A stretch of 64,000 nt of DNA from Ochromonas danica (Eukaryota; Sar; Chrysophyceae; Chromulinales; Chromulinaceae), in NCBI GenBank assembly GCA_015146655.1, contig VKHL01000015.1:36453-100452 (forward strand), in the 5' to 3' direction. Under the pieces are notes generated by a model. That model was not told the DNA's origin. It did no database searches and saw only the letters and a program-made list of their open reading frames with translations. Position 1 is the stretch's first letter. Each line of letters starts with the position of its first letter. A program made the translations under genes and the position numbers. Positions 32,492 through 43,906 of this stretch are shown here, in pieces.

Positions 32492-33127
32492 GATGATGAA
32501 ACAGAGCTTAACTCAAATACGGTGATGAATGAAATGATGACAATCAACGACAGCCTCCACAGTTACAGTGTTTGTTAACGACTACTTTCACTTTAACTTA
32601 CCAGAAACGCGTTTTCAATAATCAAGTGCGGGAAACCTTTTGGCTTCTGCTGTCTGCTGGATGGCGCAGTTCATGTGATAATATCTCGATAGAGTTAGGT
32701 TACCACATGGAAGACAAGTCACCAAATGCTGAAGTATCTTTCAGACAAAACACTCCTGAAAATTCTTCAAAATAGTGTTTTAATATTTATCAATCAAGTG
32801 ACTAAAAATATACAAAATCAAAATGACCTCTCAAACACAACCATTAGGTCTTCATATCCACAAAACTCGATATCTGTAACAGACTAAGCGACTCTCACAG
32901 ATAGCATAGCATGGGCCCAATCTAATGCACAGTTCATGCGCACTTTGCATCCGTCCTAACCCGAGAACACCAGCTTCTTCCTGGTTGTTGAGAATCTTCG
33001 GGTTCACCAGTGCGACGGAGGCCTTCTTCAACTTATTTGTAATGCTCTAGGATTAAGCATCTGTCAGAAGGACTGCAACGCAACATTTCTGTTCGCAAAA
33101 GACGAGCCCGTAGCCCTCTTTGCCCGC
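32492..33127. promoter_or_regulatory. Kinesin-5 copy 2 upstream region
   Basis: About 640 bp. It contains CAGAAACGCGTTTTCAATAA at about 32602-32621, some 110 bp before the kinesin start, a near-perfect ACGCGT palindrome like that upstream of HSF and PRP4. The part from about 32780 on is presumably the 3' UTR of the R3H/SUZ gene; nothing else is recognised. Confidence 0.45.
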
Positions 33128-34599
33128 TCAGGACAAGGGCGGGAAGTCCGATTGGCTGAAATTACCCGATTGAGGGTTAGATTGACCGCCGTATCCTCCC
33201 CGAGGAACTGTGCCAGGCATGTTTGAAGGATAGTAGAAGTAGGCACCACCATTGGGAGGTTGACCTTGCTGGTAGCTCCAATCATAATATTCAGCGCCTT
33301 TCCAAGAAGAGACGTTGGGATTGAGATCAGAGCCATAGTAAGGGGACATTCCTCCGAGCGCCGGGGCAACGGGAATTGAAGGCGCTCTCCTCGCGTAGTC
33401 GTTCATCCCGTAGCCGGGCACAGGTGGCATGGGCATATGGCCACGGCGTTTGAAGTCCGGGTCAGCCTTCTCAGCTTCCACGTTACGCAATTGAGACTTC
33501 TTCTCTTTCCACTGACCCACATCTACAACCCGACCTTTGCCACTACCTCCAGAAGCAACAGGTCCCCCACCAGTACTACTACCACTGTCTTTGCGACTCA
33601 CCGTGATGGTTGGAGGAGGAGAGACACTTCCACCAGAAGCTGTTCTTTCAATCTTCTCAAATGAAGAGCCAGACAACACCACTGGAGGGGCGACAATTGT
33701 TTCAACCACAGGTACAACATCAGATACCAATGCAGGGGCAGTTGGAACACAAACCGCTTCGTTGTCTTCCCCAGGTTGCACAGACTCTCCGAAGATGCGA
33801 GCACGTGCTTCCAAGTAAGCCTTCTCACGATCTTCAGATGTCGCCACAGTCTTATTAGCAGAGAACTTTCCGCTAGCGGACATGCCATTGTCCGAGCGAC
33901 GCTTCATCACCATGATCTTCTTGGGTTCTTTGCCGGAACCACTCGAGGGGGTCACAGGAGCATCAGCGGATGGAGCAGGGGTAGATGACCCTGCGGAGGT
34001 ACTGGGTGCACTTGCAGCAGCGTTAGCATTCACCGCACAGGATCGAGTATAATGATCAATCAAGAGAGTGCGAGGAATGGTCGTAGTGAGGGTCTTGTAC
34101 AAAATAATGCCTCTCTCGCCATACTCGTTTACAGCATCTGAGACAGTACGATTTAAGCCAAAGCGTTGACCCACACGATGAGTCAAGAGACGGCGGAAGG
34201 AGTTCAGCCCCGGGGGCATTTCCATCATTCGATCACTGTTTGACAGACAGAGACAAGCAACTAGTCAGTTAGCTGAGAGAAGTGGCAGTAGTAACTGATG
34301 AAATACTCACCTGGATCGGACAAACTTCAAAATAGAGTCTTCGATCTGAAACAAGGCCATTCTCTCTCGCGGGTTATCCATGGCACTGAGAAGCGCGGAG
34401 TCGATGGGCTCCTCTGTTAGCTCGGCTCCTTCCTCCTGGGCAGTTCTCTCTTCACTCTATGCAGTCACAACAGAAAATTAACCCATGTCATAAAGAACAC
34501 TTTCATATGAGATGAGAGAACACACACCATAGACAAGGCAGCCAGGGAGGCCTCAGCTTTCTCCCACTCATCATCCTCGGGATTCAACGCGGAAGACAT
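33128..34599 (-). CDS. R3H and SUZ domain RNA-binding protein
   Basis: Three exons: 34599-34528, 34456-34311 and 34235-33128; about 441 residues. The R3H domain is at about residues 55-125: ALFQIEDSILKFVRS, then PPGLNSFRRLLTHRVGQRFG, which holds the defining Arg-x3-His. A SUZ-like segment follows near residue 205 (KAYLEARARIFG). The remaining C-terminal half is low-complexity, with Ser/Gly/Pro stretches and a Tyr/Gly/Gln/Pro-rich prion-like tail ending in SQSDFPPLS. R3HDM/ARPP21/Encore proteins have this order and bind mRNA in the cytoplasm; function in this organism is inferred. It faces the proteasome gene across a short divergent spacer. Confidence 0.85.
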
Positions 34600-34969
34600 T
34601 CTCTCAGAAGAATTTCCAAGAAATTTGATTTTTTTTTGACAAGAAGTGGATCAATTAGACAATCCAATGCAAACGAAAGCAAGCTCTTTCTATTCAACAA
34701 GTCTCAGTGGATGCTTGACTAAAAGATAGGCATCATTGGCCTCAGCCTGCTTTACTGGTTGTTTCTTCATCACCCAATCCACACCATAGCAAGCGCTCGA
34801 CTGGAAGTTTGAGTTTTAACCCATTATCTATTACTTTCCCTCAGCGAATGACTTCTTGAATAATAGAGTTTTTCCAAAGTAGAGGTTTTGGTCCAACAGA
34901 GTTCCAAAGAGACTTTGCTCGACAGCCTTGGCTTGACAAAGAAATCAATCAAACACTGAGGATTGAAAG
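34600..34969. promoter_or_regulatory. Divergent promoter region, R3H/SUZ and PSMB7
   Basis: 370 bp between two genes transcribed away from each other, so both promoters must lie here. No ACGCGT-type block is seen; a T-run near 34628-34636 lies next to the R3H/SUZ start. Confidence 0.5.
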
Positions 34970-35863
34970 ATGGAGTTAGTTGATAATACACAACTGAAAA
35001 ATGATGGCATGCAAGCTGTGGCTGAGATGAGCCAGAGCGGATTTGACCTCAGCCTGTTGAAAAGAAATGAAATCATAATGAAGCAACTGGGCTCCGCTTC
35101 CAGCACGCTACCCAAAGCCTGGAAGACGGGAACGACCATCGTGGGTATTTTGTACAAGGATGGAGTGGTCTTAGGTGCTGATACCCGTGCCACGGGTGGG
35201 AGTGAGGTGGTGGATAAGAACTGCGAGAAGATCCATTACCTTGCCCCCAACATCTATTGCTGTGGTGCCGGCACGGCTGCTGATACTGAGAAGACTACTG
35301 AGCTGATCGCATCGAACTTAGAGCTGCTGCGCTTGTCGACTGGCACTCCTTCGCGGGTGGTGACCTCACTGACCTTGTTGAAGCGTCTTCTGTACAAATA
35401 CCAGGGACAAGTCAGTGCCGCTCTCATCTTGGGAGGTGTTGATGTGCACGGTCCTCACCTTTACAGCATTCATCCCCATGGCTCGACTCAGAGGCTGCCA
35501 TACACGACCATGGGTTCAGGATCACTGGCGGCCATGGCCGTTTTCGAGACGCGCTATCAAGAGGATATGGAGGAAGCTGCCGCCGTAGAGTTGGTTCGTG
35601 ATTCGATCCGTGCGGGTATTTTCAATGACTTGGGTTCTGGTTCGAATGTGGATATCACGGTGATTCGCAAGGATGCGTCTGTCTCTCGCCATCGCACCTA
35701 CGAGGTGGCTGCGGGTAAGGCCTCTACGTATCGCGCCAAATTCACTCGCCCTGCCAAGCTCACTCCTCCTCCTGGTACTACGTTCGTCATCGAGGAGTCT
35801 TTCAAGCCTCACAAGAAAGTGGAAACAGCTCCTGTCTCAACCGCCACTGCTATGGAGGTTTAG
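34970..35863 (+). CDS. PSMB7: 20S proteasome subunit beta type-7 (beta2, trypsin-like)
   Basis: Single exon, 297 residues. A 54-residue propeptide ends in WKTG, after which [20 protein letters not shown] gives the catalytic Thr (residue 55), with Asp in GADTRAT and Lys within NCEKIHYL as the expected catalytic partners. [12 protein letters not shown] is the conserved Gly/Ser motif. The C-terminal arm after residue 250 is longer than the core and, as in other beta2 subunits, would wrap around beta3. It cleaves after basic residues inside the 20S core. Confidence 0.96.
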   Translation: MELVDNTQLKNDGMQAVAEMSQSGFDLSLLKRNEIIMKQLGSASSTLPKAWKTGTTIVGILYKDGVVLGADTRATGGSEVVDKNCEKIHYLAPNIYCCGAGTAADTEKTTELIASNLELLRLSTGTPSRVVTSLTLLKRLLYKYQGQVSAALILGGVDVHGPHLYSIHPHGSTQRLPYTTMGSGSLAAMAVFETRYQEDMEEAAAVELVRDSIRAGIFNDLGSGSNVDITVIRKDASVSRHRTYEVAAGKASTYRAKFTRPAKLTPPPGTTFVIEESFKPHKKVETAPVSTATAMEV

Positions 35864-36022
35864 GCTTCAGCAACACACTTATAACTAAGATCTATACTAT
35901 GTACAGTACCCACCTCCACCGTGAGCATTTGCTTCCCTAAATGTCTTCAAATGACTGTAAACAAAAAAGCGCGAGCATTGTTCTTCTAAAACTCGCTCTC
36001 CACGTTGTTGTTGGAAGTAAGG

Positions 36023-36052
36023 TGTTTCAAGAAGACAAACGCGTTTCTCTGA
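36023..36052. promoter_or_regulatory. ACGCGT-type element upstream of PRP4
   Basis: AGACAAACGCGTTTCTCTG lies about 50 bp before the PRP4 start. It matches the AAACGCGTTT core upstream of kinesin-5 copy 2 and HSF. Function inferred. Confidence 0.4.
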
Positions 36053-36091
36053 TGTTAACATGTCGTTGTTGGATGAGTCCCACCAGAGAAG

Positions 36092-38340
36092 ATGGGTGAT
36101 CGAAATAGAGGACGAGAGCGAGAGAATGATCGAGCCTATCGCCGGGATGGCCCTGCTCGCAGTCCTGTAGCCCGCCGTGATCGAGGCAGAAGCCCGAACC
36201 GAAGTCGCAGCCGAAGTCCACCCTCTAACTACCATCACTACCGACGAAGGGACCACTCCCCCAAGAGACAGAGAAGTCGATCCCCACACGACAACTACAA
36301 CCGCAAACGCCAGCGTTCTCCTTCTCCACCTAGAAGGCGACCTTCTCCTCCTGCTGCTACTTCCTCTCGACCTACTAGCACCAGTGCTAAGAACTCATTC
36401 TCCACTAACCGACAATCATCCAATAGATATGATCAACAAAGTTCGACAAAGCAACCAGAGGCGGGGAAGAAAGAAGAAGACAATAGCAGGCTAGAAGCAG
36501 GAGAGCAGGAGGAGGAGGAGGAGGAAATCATCATTGATGAAGATGCTCTGTTAGATCTGGAGGAACTGGAGGCCAAGCAACGCGCAGAGGAAGAAGAGCT
36601 AGCTCGACAGGCAGAAGAGAGAAGGCGCCGTCTAGAAGAAATCAAGAACAAGCACTCTCAGCAACAGCTTCCTCCTAATAACTCTTCCATAACTACCACC
36701 TCCACTACCACTACTACCACTACCACCGCTGCTGTAATTAACGTTAGTGATGCTTCGTCCAGCAGCACAGCCGCCACTATGACAAATGAAAAGCAGAGCC
36801 TAGGAGAGGAAGAAGAGGAGGATGACGGGGAAGGGGAGATAGTGGTCACCATGCCATCGCGTGCAATGTCCAAGGTGAGAGATGATGGGAGGTTGATGTT
36901 GGATGACCCCATGGTAGCCGCAGTGGAGGAGGGAGATGAGCCAATCACAACCATCATTGACCAGCAACCCTTGGAGGAAAGAGTTAATGATGAAGGTGCT
37001 CAACTTGCTCGCGAGAAGATTGCATTGCAGGCAGAGGAGAGTGCCAAGCTCAACAACTTCACTTTCGACATATTTTCAGATTCGCCTGTGGGAGGTCTGG
37101 GCATGACAGCAGCTGGAGCTGCTGATGGAGGGAAGCGATTACCAGCTCTTGGTGAGACACTCCTCGATGGCGAGGGCGAGCATTTACAGTCTAACTGGGA
37201 TGATGGAGATGGTTATTACAAGGCCACTATTGGAGAGCGTGTGGGTGATCGCTTCCATGTCCAAGGTATTCTTGGTAAAGGTGTATTCTCCACTGTTTTA
37301 AAGTGTCGTGATATCCATGACAAACCGTCACAAGGTCAGAAAATTGTAGCAGTTAAGATGATTCGTAACAATGACACTATGCGCAAAGCTGCAGAGAAGG
37401 AGAAAAGCATTCTGTTGGATCTCGCACTGCATGATCCTGGAAATAAGAGATTTTGTGTCCGTCTTTTGACCTATTTAGACTATCGCCAACACGTTGCTTT
37501 GGTCTTGGAATATCAGCAAATGAATTTGCGTGAAGCTTTGAAGAAGTTTGGTAAAGATGTAGGAATCAATATCGGAGCAGTTCGAATCTACGGCAGACAG
37601 CTGATGGTCGCCTTAAGATATCTCATGGAACTGAAAATAGTCCACGCTGATATTAAGTTAGACAATATTCTCTGTTCAGAGGATCTTAAGACAATCAAGT
37701 TATGTGACTTTGGGTCAGCATTTCGTGAGACTGACAGTGACAATGACCCTACGCCATACCTGGTCAGTCGATTCTATCGTGCTCCAGAGATTATCCTGGG
37801 CATGAACTATGACAGGGCTATTGACTTATGGTCTATATGTGTCTGCCTCTACGAGCTATTTACTGGACATGTCATGTTTCCTGGACGTACAAACAATGAG
37901 ATGCTTCGATTGATGATGGAGATGAAAGGAAGACTAAACAATCGTCTTATTCGTGCTCATATTCGTGCCTATGAGATGATGTCTTTGGAGGCTCATTTCG
38001 ATGCCGACTGTCGTTTTCGTCAATATGAGACTGACCCTGTTTCTGGAAAGACAGTTTTGCGTCTTGTGAATATTACACAGCCCACACGCGACTTGGCTTC
38101 TATCATGCGGTCGAGCAAGGTAATAATAACAACCTTCATTGACATTTTCGTATCGATGTGATTCACGTTAATCTTACATGTGTGTTGATTGTTGATTGTA
38201 TGTAGGCTGGTGCTGATGATATTCAATTAGTACAAAATCTAACTGACCTGCTGGAGCGTGGTCTTAATTTGGATCCCAGCAAACGTCTCACAGTTGTGGA
38301 TGCTCTGAAGCATCCCTTCTTAGTGAACAAGAAAGACTAG
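36092..38340 (+). CDS. PRP4: Serine/threonine kinase PRP4 (PRPF4B homologue)
   Basis: Two exons, 36092-38119 and 38206-38340, about 720 residues. The N-terminal 110 residues are Arg/Ser/Pro-rich (RS domain: RSPNRSRSRSPP), then an acidic and low-complexity segment. The kinase domain runs from about 380 to 720: Gly loop LGKGVFSTVLKC, catalytic Lys in IVAVKMIR, catalytic loop HADIKLDN near 517 (Ala instead of Arg as is usual for PRP4, whose loop is HADIKPDN), DFGSA, and activation segment with YLVSRFYRAPE. PRP4 phosphorylates PRP6 and PRP31 during assembly of the spliceosomal B complex. The second exon supplies only the last 44 residues (LLERGLNLDPSKRLTVVDAL). Confidence 0.93.
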
Positions 38341-38613
38341 GCAAGGAAGTCATGGACAATGAATAGAAGAAGAGATATATCATGCATCTTTAGCCTATCT
38401 TATTTAGCTATTATGATCATCTGATTATTTGATGTAAATAGTTCACACGAAATCATTGCCAGATCAAAGTTTGGGAGGTTTCTCCAGCAACGAAAACCTA
38501 AAACTCCAAAACCCGAAACTCCCACCATCCGAAGGGAAATCCTGTGCTTCAAGCCCCAGCATCACGGAGGCCAGAAGTGATCCCATTTCCGCCTCATATC
38601 CATTTCATTGACC

Positions 38614-39697
38614 ATGCTCTTCAAATTGCTCGTAGTTCTTGCAGTTGTCGCGATTGCCTCTGGCTTTCGTATTCAAATGAAGTTTGGTAGGTTAAAAAAA
38701 TATTCTAACCAAAGAAATTATTTTTAATTCTCCAAACCATGTCCTCAACAAATTGTCTTGTATTTGTGTAACTTGACTTTGCAGAGATGCCCTCTTTCAA
38801 CAAGGCTGTTACCGCAGCTATTGCTGGAGCTTTCGCATTTAATAGCTTGAGTATGCCAGCCAGCGCCGTGACCAAGGACGAGCTCACCACCTACTCTTAC
38901 CAGCAGGTGAAGGGAACTGGTCTTGCTGCCCGCTGCCCTGAAGTCTCTGGCGAAGGCAAGGATTCCATCAACCTTGCTGGTGGAAAGAAGTATTCCGTTG
39001 TTGATTTCTGCTTAGAGCCTCGCCAGTTCCAGGTAAGTGCTGTTGCGCCCATGTTGAAGCTTTGATTCCTCTCATCTATTCGCTGTGGCGACTTCAGGTT
39101 GAAGAGGAGTTCGGCACTGCTAATGGCCGCAGAACAAAGCAATTCGTTGACGCCAAGATGCTCACCCGCCAGACCTACACTCTCAGCGAGATTGTTGCCA
39201 ACCTCGAGGTGAAGGATGGCAAGGCTGTCCTCACCGAGGACTATGGTCTCGACTATGCCGCCGGCACTGTGCAGATGCCTGGTGGAGAGCGCCATCCTCT
39301 TATGCTCTCTATCAAGAAGCTTGTTGCCAAGTCCAGCACTGCTGGCCCTATCAAGCCTGGCTTCGACCTTAGTGGCTCCTATTACGTCCCTGGCTACCGC
39401 GGTGGCACCTTCTTGGACCCCAAGACTCGCGGTACCACTTCCGGCTACGATGTTGCTAACGCTTTCCCTGCTCTTCAAACCAGCTTGGAGGGTGATGCCA
39501 AGCTTTTCAAGGAGAACAACAAGCTCCATGTTCCTAGCAAGGGTGAGGCTGAGTTCGTCGTGAACAAGGTCAACGCTGAGGAGGGCTCTTTCTCTGGCGT
39601 CTATGTCGCTAAGCAAGAGACTGATAACGATATGGGTGCCCATGATGGTGAGCCTCTGCTTATCAAGGGTGTCTTCTACGGCAGACTTGAGCAATAA
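38614..39697 (+). CDS. psbO: Photosystem II oxygen-evolving enhancer 1 (PsbO)
   Basis: Three exons: 38614-38686, 38785-39032 and 39098-39697; 306 residues. Residues 1-17 form a signal peptide (LLVVLAVVAIASG) followed by Phe18, the ochrophyte plastid-targeting signature; a short basic transit region follows; residues 31-52 are a thylakoid signal ending ASA. The mature protein (about 254 residues) has TYSYQQVKGTGLAARCP near its start with the first of two Cys (second in VVDFCLEPRQF), which form the conserved disulphide, and PGYRGGTFLDPKTRG. It stabilises the manganese cluster on the lumen side of photosystem II. Codon choice in exon 3 is biased to GCT, GTC, AAG, consistent with high expression. 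Confidence 0.97.
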
Positions 39698-39939
39698 ACA
39701 TCTAATTAACCACTATGCATAACCTCATGCGTATTAACAACCCCTAAACTGATGTTTGGCTGATCTCTTTTGGGGAAAACTAAATGACCACTTTACATTA
39801 GATGCTTGTTGCACCTTGTTTTTCTTACACTTCACCAACCAATAGATGCGGACAATCTCCCACGCACCACAATAATAGTTAACAACACGACCAAACACAA
39901 CACAAGTGATAGAAATCAATCAGTCCTTCGGTCGCTGCG

Positions 39940-42642
39940 ATGAGGTTTAATCTTGAAGGTCTTGATGTCTTCTTTCCTTACGACTTCCTCTACAAGGAGC
40001 AGTATGACTACATGCTCAGTTTAAAGCGTGCTATTGATAGCAAAGGTCATGCGCTGTTGGAGATGCCCACGGGCACAGGCAAGACAGTCTGTCTCATCTC
40101 TTTGATCACCTCCTACCAGTTCCAATATCCTGCCACAGGGAAGTTAATTTATTGTACTCGTACAGTGCCAGAGATGACGAAGTGTATGGAGGAGATCAAA
40201 CGAGTCATTGACTATCGCAAACAACTGCTAGGTGAAGCTGTGGGAGGGAAAGTCCTAGCACTGTGTCTTAGCTCTCGTAGGAATATGTGTATCCACCCAC
40301 GTGTGATAGATGAAGGAGACAGAGAGACGGTGGACAGTCTCTGCAGGAGCATGACTGCTTCCTGGGTGCGTGCCAAGGCGGGACAGGACGGTAACAACAA
40401 CAGCACCAGCAACAATGGTGGTGGTCAGTCAGGGGGATGTGAGGTTGAGCTCTGCAACTTCTATGAGAACTACTACCGTAATGGGTCTAATGCAGAGATA
40501 CCACGAGGTGTCTATTCTCTCGATGACTTGAAGGAGTTAGGTGTGCAGAAGGGGTGGTGTCCCTATTTCCTCACACGCTACCTCATCAATCATGCTAACA
40601 TCCTCGTCTACAACTATCAATACATGCTTGATCCTAAAGTCTCCAATCTTATTTCTCGTGAGCTAGAAGCTGAGAGTATAGTTGTTTTCGATGAGGCGCA
40701 TAACATTGACAATGTCTGTATTGAAGCTTTATCAGTCATTCTCGACAAGCGTGCAATTGATGCTTCCGTGCGATCAGTGAACCGTCTAGCAGTCAAAGTG
40801 GCAGACCTTAAAGCTCAAGATAGTGCCAAGTTACGCAGGGAATATGAAGATCTTGTGCGTGGACTTCGAGAAGCTCAAGCGGCACGGACAGGTGCTGCCG
40901 CGGCACACACTCAACCTTCCTCCTCTTCCTCTTCCTCTGCCGCTCCTAATGGTGGTGAAAGTGCGCCTCAACACCGCACACAAGAGCTAGCTGATAATTG
41001 GACTGCTGCACCGCTGTTGTCTTCGGACATTCTCGAAGAAGCAGTTCCTGGCAACATTCGCAAAGCAGAGCATTTCGTGTCCTTTCTGAAGAAGGTTGTT
41101 CTCTATATTAAGACCCTATTTGGAGGTCAAGACGTGGAGAATAAAACTCCATTGGCCTTTCTGCATGGACTGCTTGGTAGCACGGGATTGGAGCGCAAAG
41201 CTCTGCGCTTTACTTACACGCGCCTCAATTCCTTGTTGCGCACTTTGGAGATTGCCTCATTAGATGATTACACGCCGCTACAAGAGGTGGCGAATTTTGC
41301 TACCTTAGTGGCTACTTACATGGAAGGATTTGCTGTCATCATCGAGCCACAGGGTAGTATTGTATCGGGGGTTTCCGAGCCTCTTGTGCAACTGTCCTGT
41401 TTGGACTCTTCGATTGCGATCAAACCTGTCTTGGAGAGGTTTCAATCAGTTATCATCACGTCAGGAACACTCTCTCCTATTGATCTCTATCCCAAGTTGT
41501 TGAACTTCCAGCCTGTGGTTCGCATGTCGTTACCCATGTCTGTGTTTCGTCCTTGTCTGCTGCCTACCATTGTCACAAGAGGCAATGATCAGATTGCTAT
41601 CTCCACTCGCTTTGAGATGCGCAAGGATGATGCCGTCATTCGCAATTATGGACAGCTCCTCATAGATGTCTGCGCCTCCGTGCCCGATGGCGTCTGCGCG
41701 TTTTTCACCTCCTACCAGTACATGGAGTATGTGGTCGAACGGTGGGAACGCATGGGTATCCTTGCCAAAGTCTTGGAACATAAATTGCTCTTCTTGGAGA
41801 CGAAAGACGTGGTGGAGACTACACTAGCATTAGATAACTTCCGCAGAGCGTGTGACGCGGGCAGAGGCGCAGTCTTCCTCTCTATTGCGAGAGGAAAAGT
41901 TGCTGAAGGTATTGACTTTGATCGGCACTATGGACGAGCAGTGTTGCTCATTGGTATTCCTTATCAATATACCCTCTCTCAAGTACTCAAAGCTCGGTTG
42001 AACTTCATGCGTGAGAAGTATCAGATCCGTGATAACGACTTCCTCACTTTCGATGCGTTGCGACAGGCTGCACAATGTGTTGGTCGAGTCATTCGCAGCA
42101 AGACAGATTATGGCATCGTCATCTTGGCAGATAGTCGTTATCAGCGTTCGGATAAACGAAACAAGTTTCCTCCTTGGGTACTGCAGTTTTTACGAGAGAG
42201 TTCGCTTAACCTCTCTAGTGACGTGGCTATCGAGCAAATGAAACAATTTCTGCGACAGATGGGTCAACCTATCGAGCAAGATGCACTGCGAACTATCCTT
42301 TACAGTGAGGAACAAGTGCAAGCATGGGCACGGCGGGACTTCCTCCTACAGCAGCCTGTCCCTTCTAGTGCTGTATTAGCGCCTATGGATGTGGAAGAAG
42401 ATGCAAGAAGCATGGACAGTAGCCCCAGCCCTCCTCCTCCGCCCCCGCCAGACGATGAAGAAGAAGCAGTAGAAATGGATATAATGGGGGAAGTTGACGG
42501 AGGCTCTTCTCATTCTCCTCCCCCACCTCCACCGCCTTCCCACGTGGAGGTCGAAAAGATTACAACCACTATTACAGCTTCTTCTGCTAATGGAAGTTTT
42601 GGTCAGACACTGTTCCTCTTCGAAGACATTCTGGATAACTAA
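39940..42642 (+). CDS. XPD: TFIIH/NER DNA helicase XPD (ERCC2/Rad3)
   Basis: Single exon, 900 residues, about 140 longer than usual. Walker A MPTGTGKTV at 43-50 and DEAH near 251 define the superfamily 2 helicase. Four cysteines expected to bind the 4Fe-4S cluster are visible: RRNMC, DSLC, ELCNFYENYY and KGWCPYF. ARCH-domain and helicase-domain-2 motifs follow, including TSGTLSPIDLYPK, FFTSYQYMEYV, RGKVAEGIDF and QCVGRVIRSKTDYG. Extra length comes from an Asn/Gly/Ser insert in the Fe-S region, a Ser-rich insert in the ARCH domain and a Pro/Glu-rich C-terminal tail. XPD opens DNA 5' to 3' in transcription-coupled and global excision repair. Confidence 0.96.
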   Translation: MRFNLEGLDVFFPYDFLYKEQYDYMLSLKRAIDSKGHALLEMPTGTGKTVCLISLITSYQFQYPATGKLIYCTRTVPEMTKCMEEIKRVIDYRKQLLGEAVGGKVLALCLSSRRNMCIHPRVIDEGDRETVDSLCRSMTASWVRAKAGQDGNNNSTSNNGGGQSGGCEVELCNFYENYYRNGSNAEIPRGVYSLDDLKELGVQKGWCPYFLTRYLINHANILVYNYQYMLDPKVSNLISRELEAESIVVFDEAHNIDNVCIEALSVILDKRAIDASVRSVNRLAVKVADLKAQDSAKLRREYEDLVRGLREAQAARTGAAAAHTQPSSSSSSSAAPNGGESAPQHRTQELADNWTAAPLLSSDILEEAVPGNIRKAEHFVSFLKKVVLYIKTLFGGQDVENKTPLAFLHGLLGSTGLERKALRFTYTRLNSLLRTLEIASLDDYTPLQEVANFATLVATYMEGFAVIIEPQGSIVSGVSEPLVQLSCLDSSIAIKPVLERFQSVIITSGTLSPIDLYPKLLNFQPVVRMSLPMSVFRPCLLPTIVTRGNDQIAISTRFEMRKDDAVIRNYGQLLIDVCASVPDGVCAFFTSYQYMEYVVERWERMGILAKVLEHKLLFLETKDVVETTLALDNFRRACDAGRGAVFLSIARGKVAEGIDFDRHYGRAVLLIGIPYQYTLSQVLKARLNFMREKYQIRDNDFLTFDALRQAAQCVGRVIRSKTDYGIVILADSRYQRSDKRNKFPPWVLQFLRESSLNLSSDVAIEQMKQFLRQMGQPIEQDALRTILYSEEQVQAWARRDFLLQQPVPSSAVLAPMDVEEDARSMDSSPSPPPPPPPDDEEEAVEMDIMGEVDGGSSHSPPPPPPPSHVEVEKITTTITASSANGSFGQTLFLFEDILDN

Positions 42643-42888
42643 CTAATGTTAAACATGGTTAGACTGTCTTAGACTGTAGTTAACAACCAAAGAGCAGTTG
42701 TTAGGTCTCTGTATATAATATATTCCAAACTAAACAGTTACCATTGCTATATCTTCAGCACTGTAACTTGTGGTAGCAGACCATACCAAATCTGGCTTTC
42801 TGTCTATTTGGCGGGAAGTTAAGGATTTGGAGGCTGGGTTGGTTGTTGCTTGGTGAGGGATGATGAGGGATGACATCCAATTGATCGC

Positions 42889-43657
42889 ATGAGAACAATG
42901 ACAACTTCGCAGTCACACCCTTTAGAAAACACCTGGACCTTATGGGAAATTAAACCTTATTCTCAGGTAAGAACTTCCTGTAAAATCTCAGTCATTCTGG
43001 ACGGCTTAGTCTCACTGTGGTTGGCGTGTGGTGGTTGACTGCTTGTCTGTCTGAAATGTCTGTAGAGTGTCTACTACAAGGCCATTGTAGATGTCTCCAC
43101 TGTAGAGAAGTTCTGGGAAGCTTGGGGTAACATGCCTAAGCCAAGGTAGGCTCTATCACCGCGCTAGTCCTCTTCTCTCTCATTTCCCTCACCTGCTTGA
43201 TGCCTTTGTCATGTCCTGACATGATAGTGACGTGTTTGGTGATGGATCACGCAAGGTCACAGTAGGTGGCAGTGAGATCAAGTCCCTCGGTCTCTTCAAG
43301 AAGAGCATCCTGCCCGTCTGGGAGGACAAACCCAATGTTGATGGCGTGCAGTTTGATATCGTCCGCAACTTCAATGCTGATGTGCTAGATATCCACTGGG
43401 AGAACCTTGTCCTTGGTCTCATTGGTGAGACTATTGATGAGGATGACAATATCTGTGGTGGCCGTGTAGTCAACCAACTCAACAAGCGTGGCAAACAACA
43501 CACTTACAAGATTGAGGTGTGGTTCAGGAAAAAAGATGAAGAAGCACTCAAACGCATCAAGACTCGACTAGCAGATGTCTTGTCTGACTCTGATAAATCC
43601 AAAGCTGCCTCTAAGATCATGATTGAGGACATTGCCTTGGAGAAAAGGCGTCACTAG
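42889..43657 (+). CDS. eIF4E-family cap-binding protein
   Basis: Three exons: 42889-42966, 43066-43145 and 43228-43657; about 195 residues (start at ATG 42889 or the in-frame ATG 42898). HPLENTWTLW opens the fold, VSTVEKFWEAWGNMPKPS matches the eIF4E TVEDFW segment, and LPVWEDKPN supplies the second cap-stacking Trp. DIHWENLVLGLIGETID and ICGGRVVN are the late helix and strand. The position of the first cap-stacking Trp (KTW in class I) reads SVYY, so Tyr is the likely replacement, as in class II (4EHP/nCBP) proteins, although the Trp of NTWTLW is retained. It probably binds m7G caps; role in activation or repression of translation is unknown. Confidence 0.85.
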
Positions 43658-43906
43658 ACGGTCACCCTTATTCTCGCATCCCTTCTCCTTCACACACCCC
43701 CTTCCCTCTTCTCTCTGCTGTTGTTACTGCTTCATAGTTCCTTTGTGTGCTCGATTAGTTGGAAGCGGTAACAGCTAACTTTATCTGCATGCCAACACAT
43801 TGTGTTACTTACATATACACCCCCAACCGGTCCTCACCAACAACACGCAAACAAATGAAACAAATGAGCCAGCGCAACTACTGGTTATTAAGTATTCTTC
43901 TTCTAC

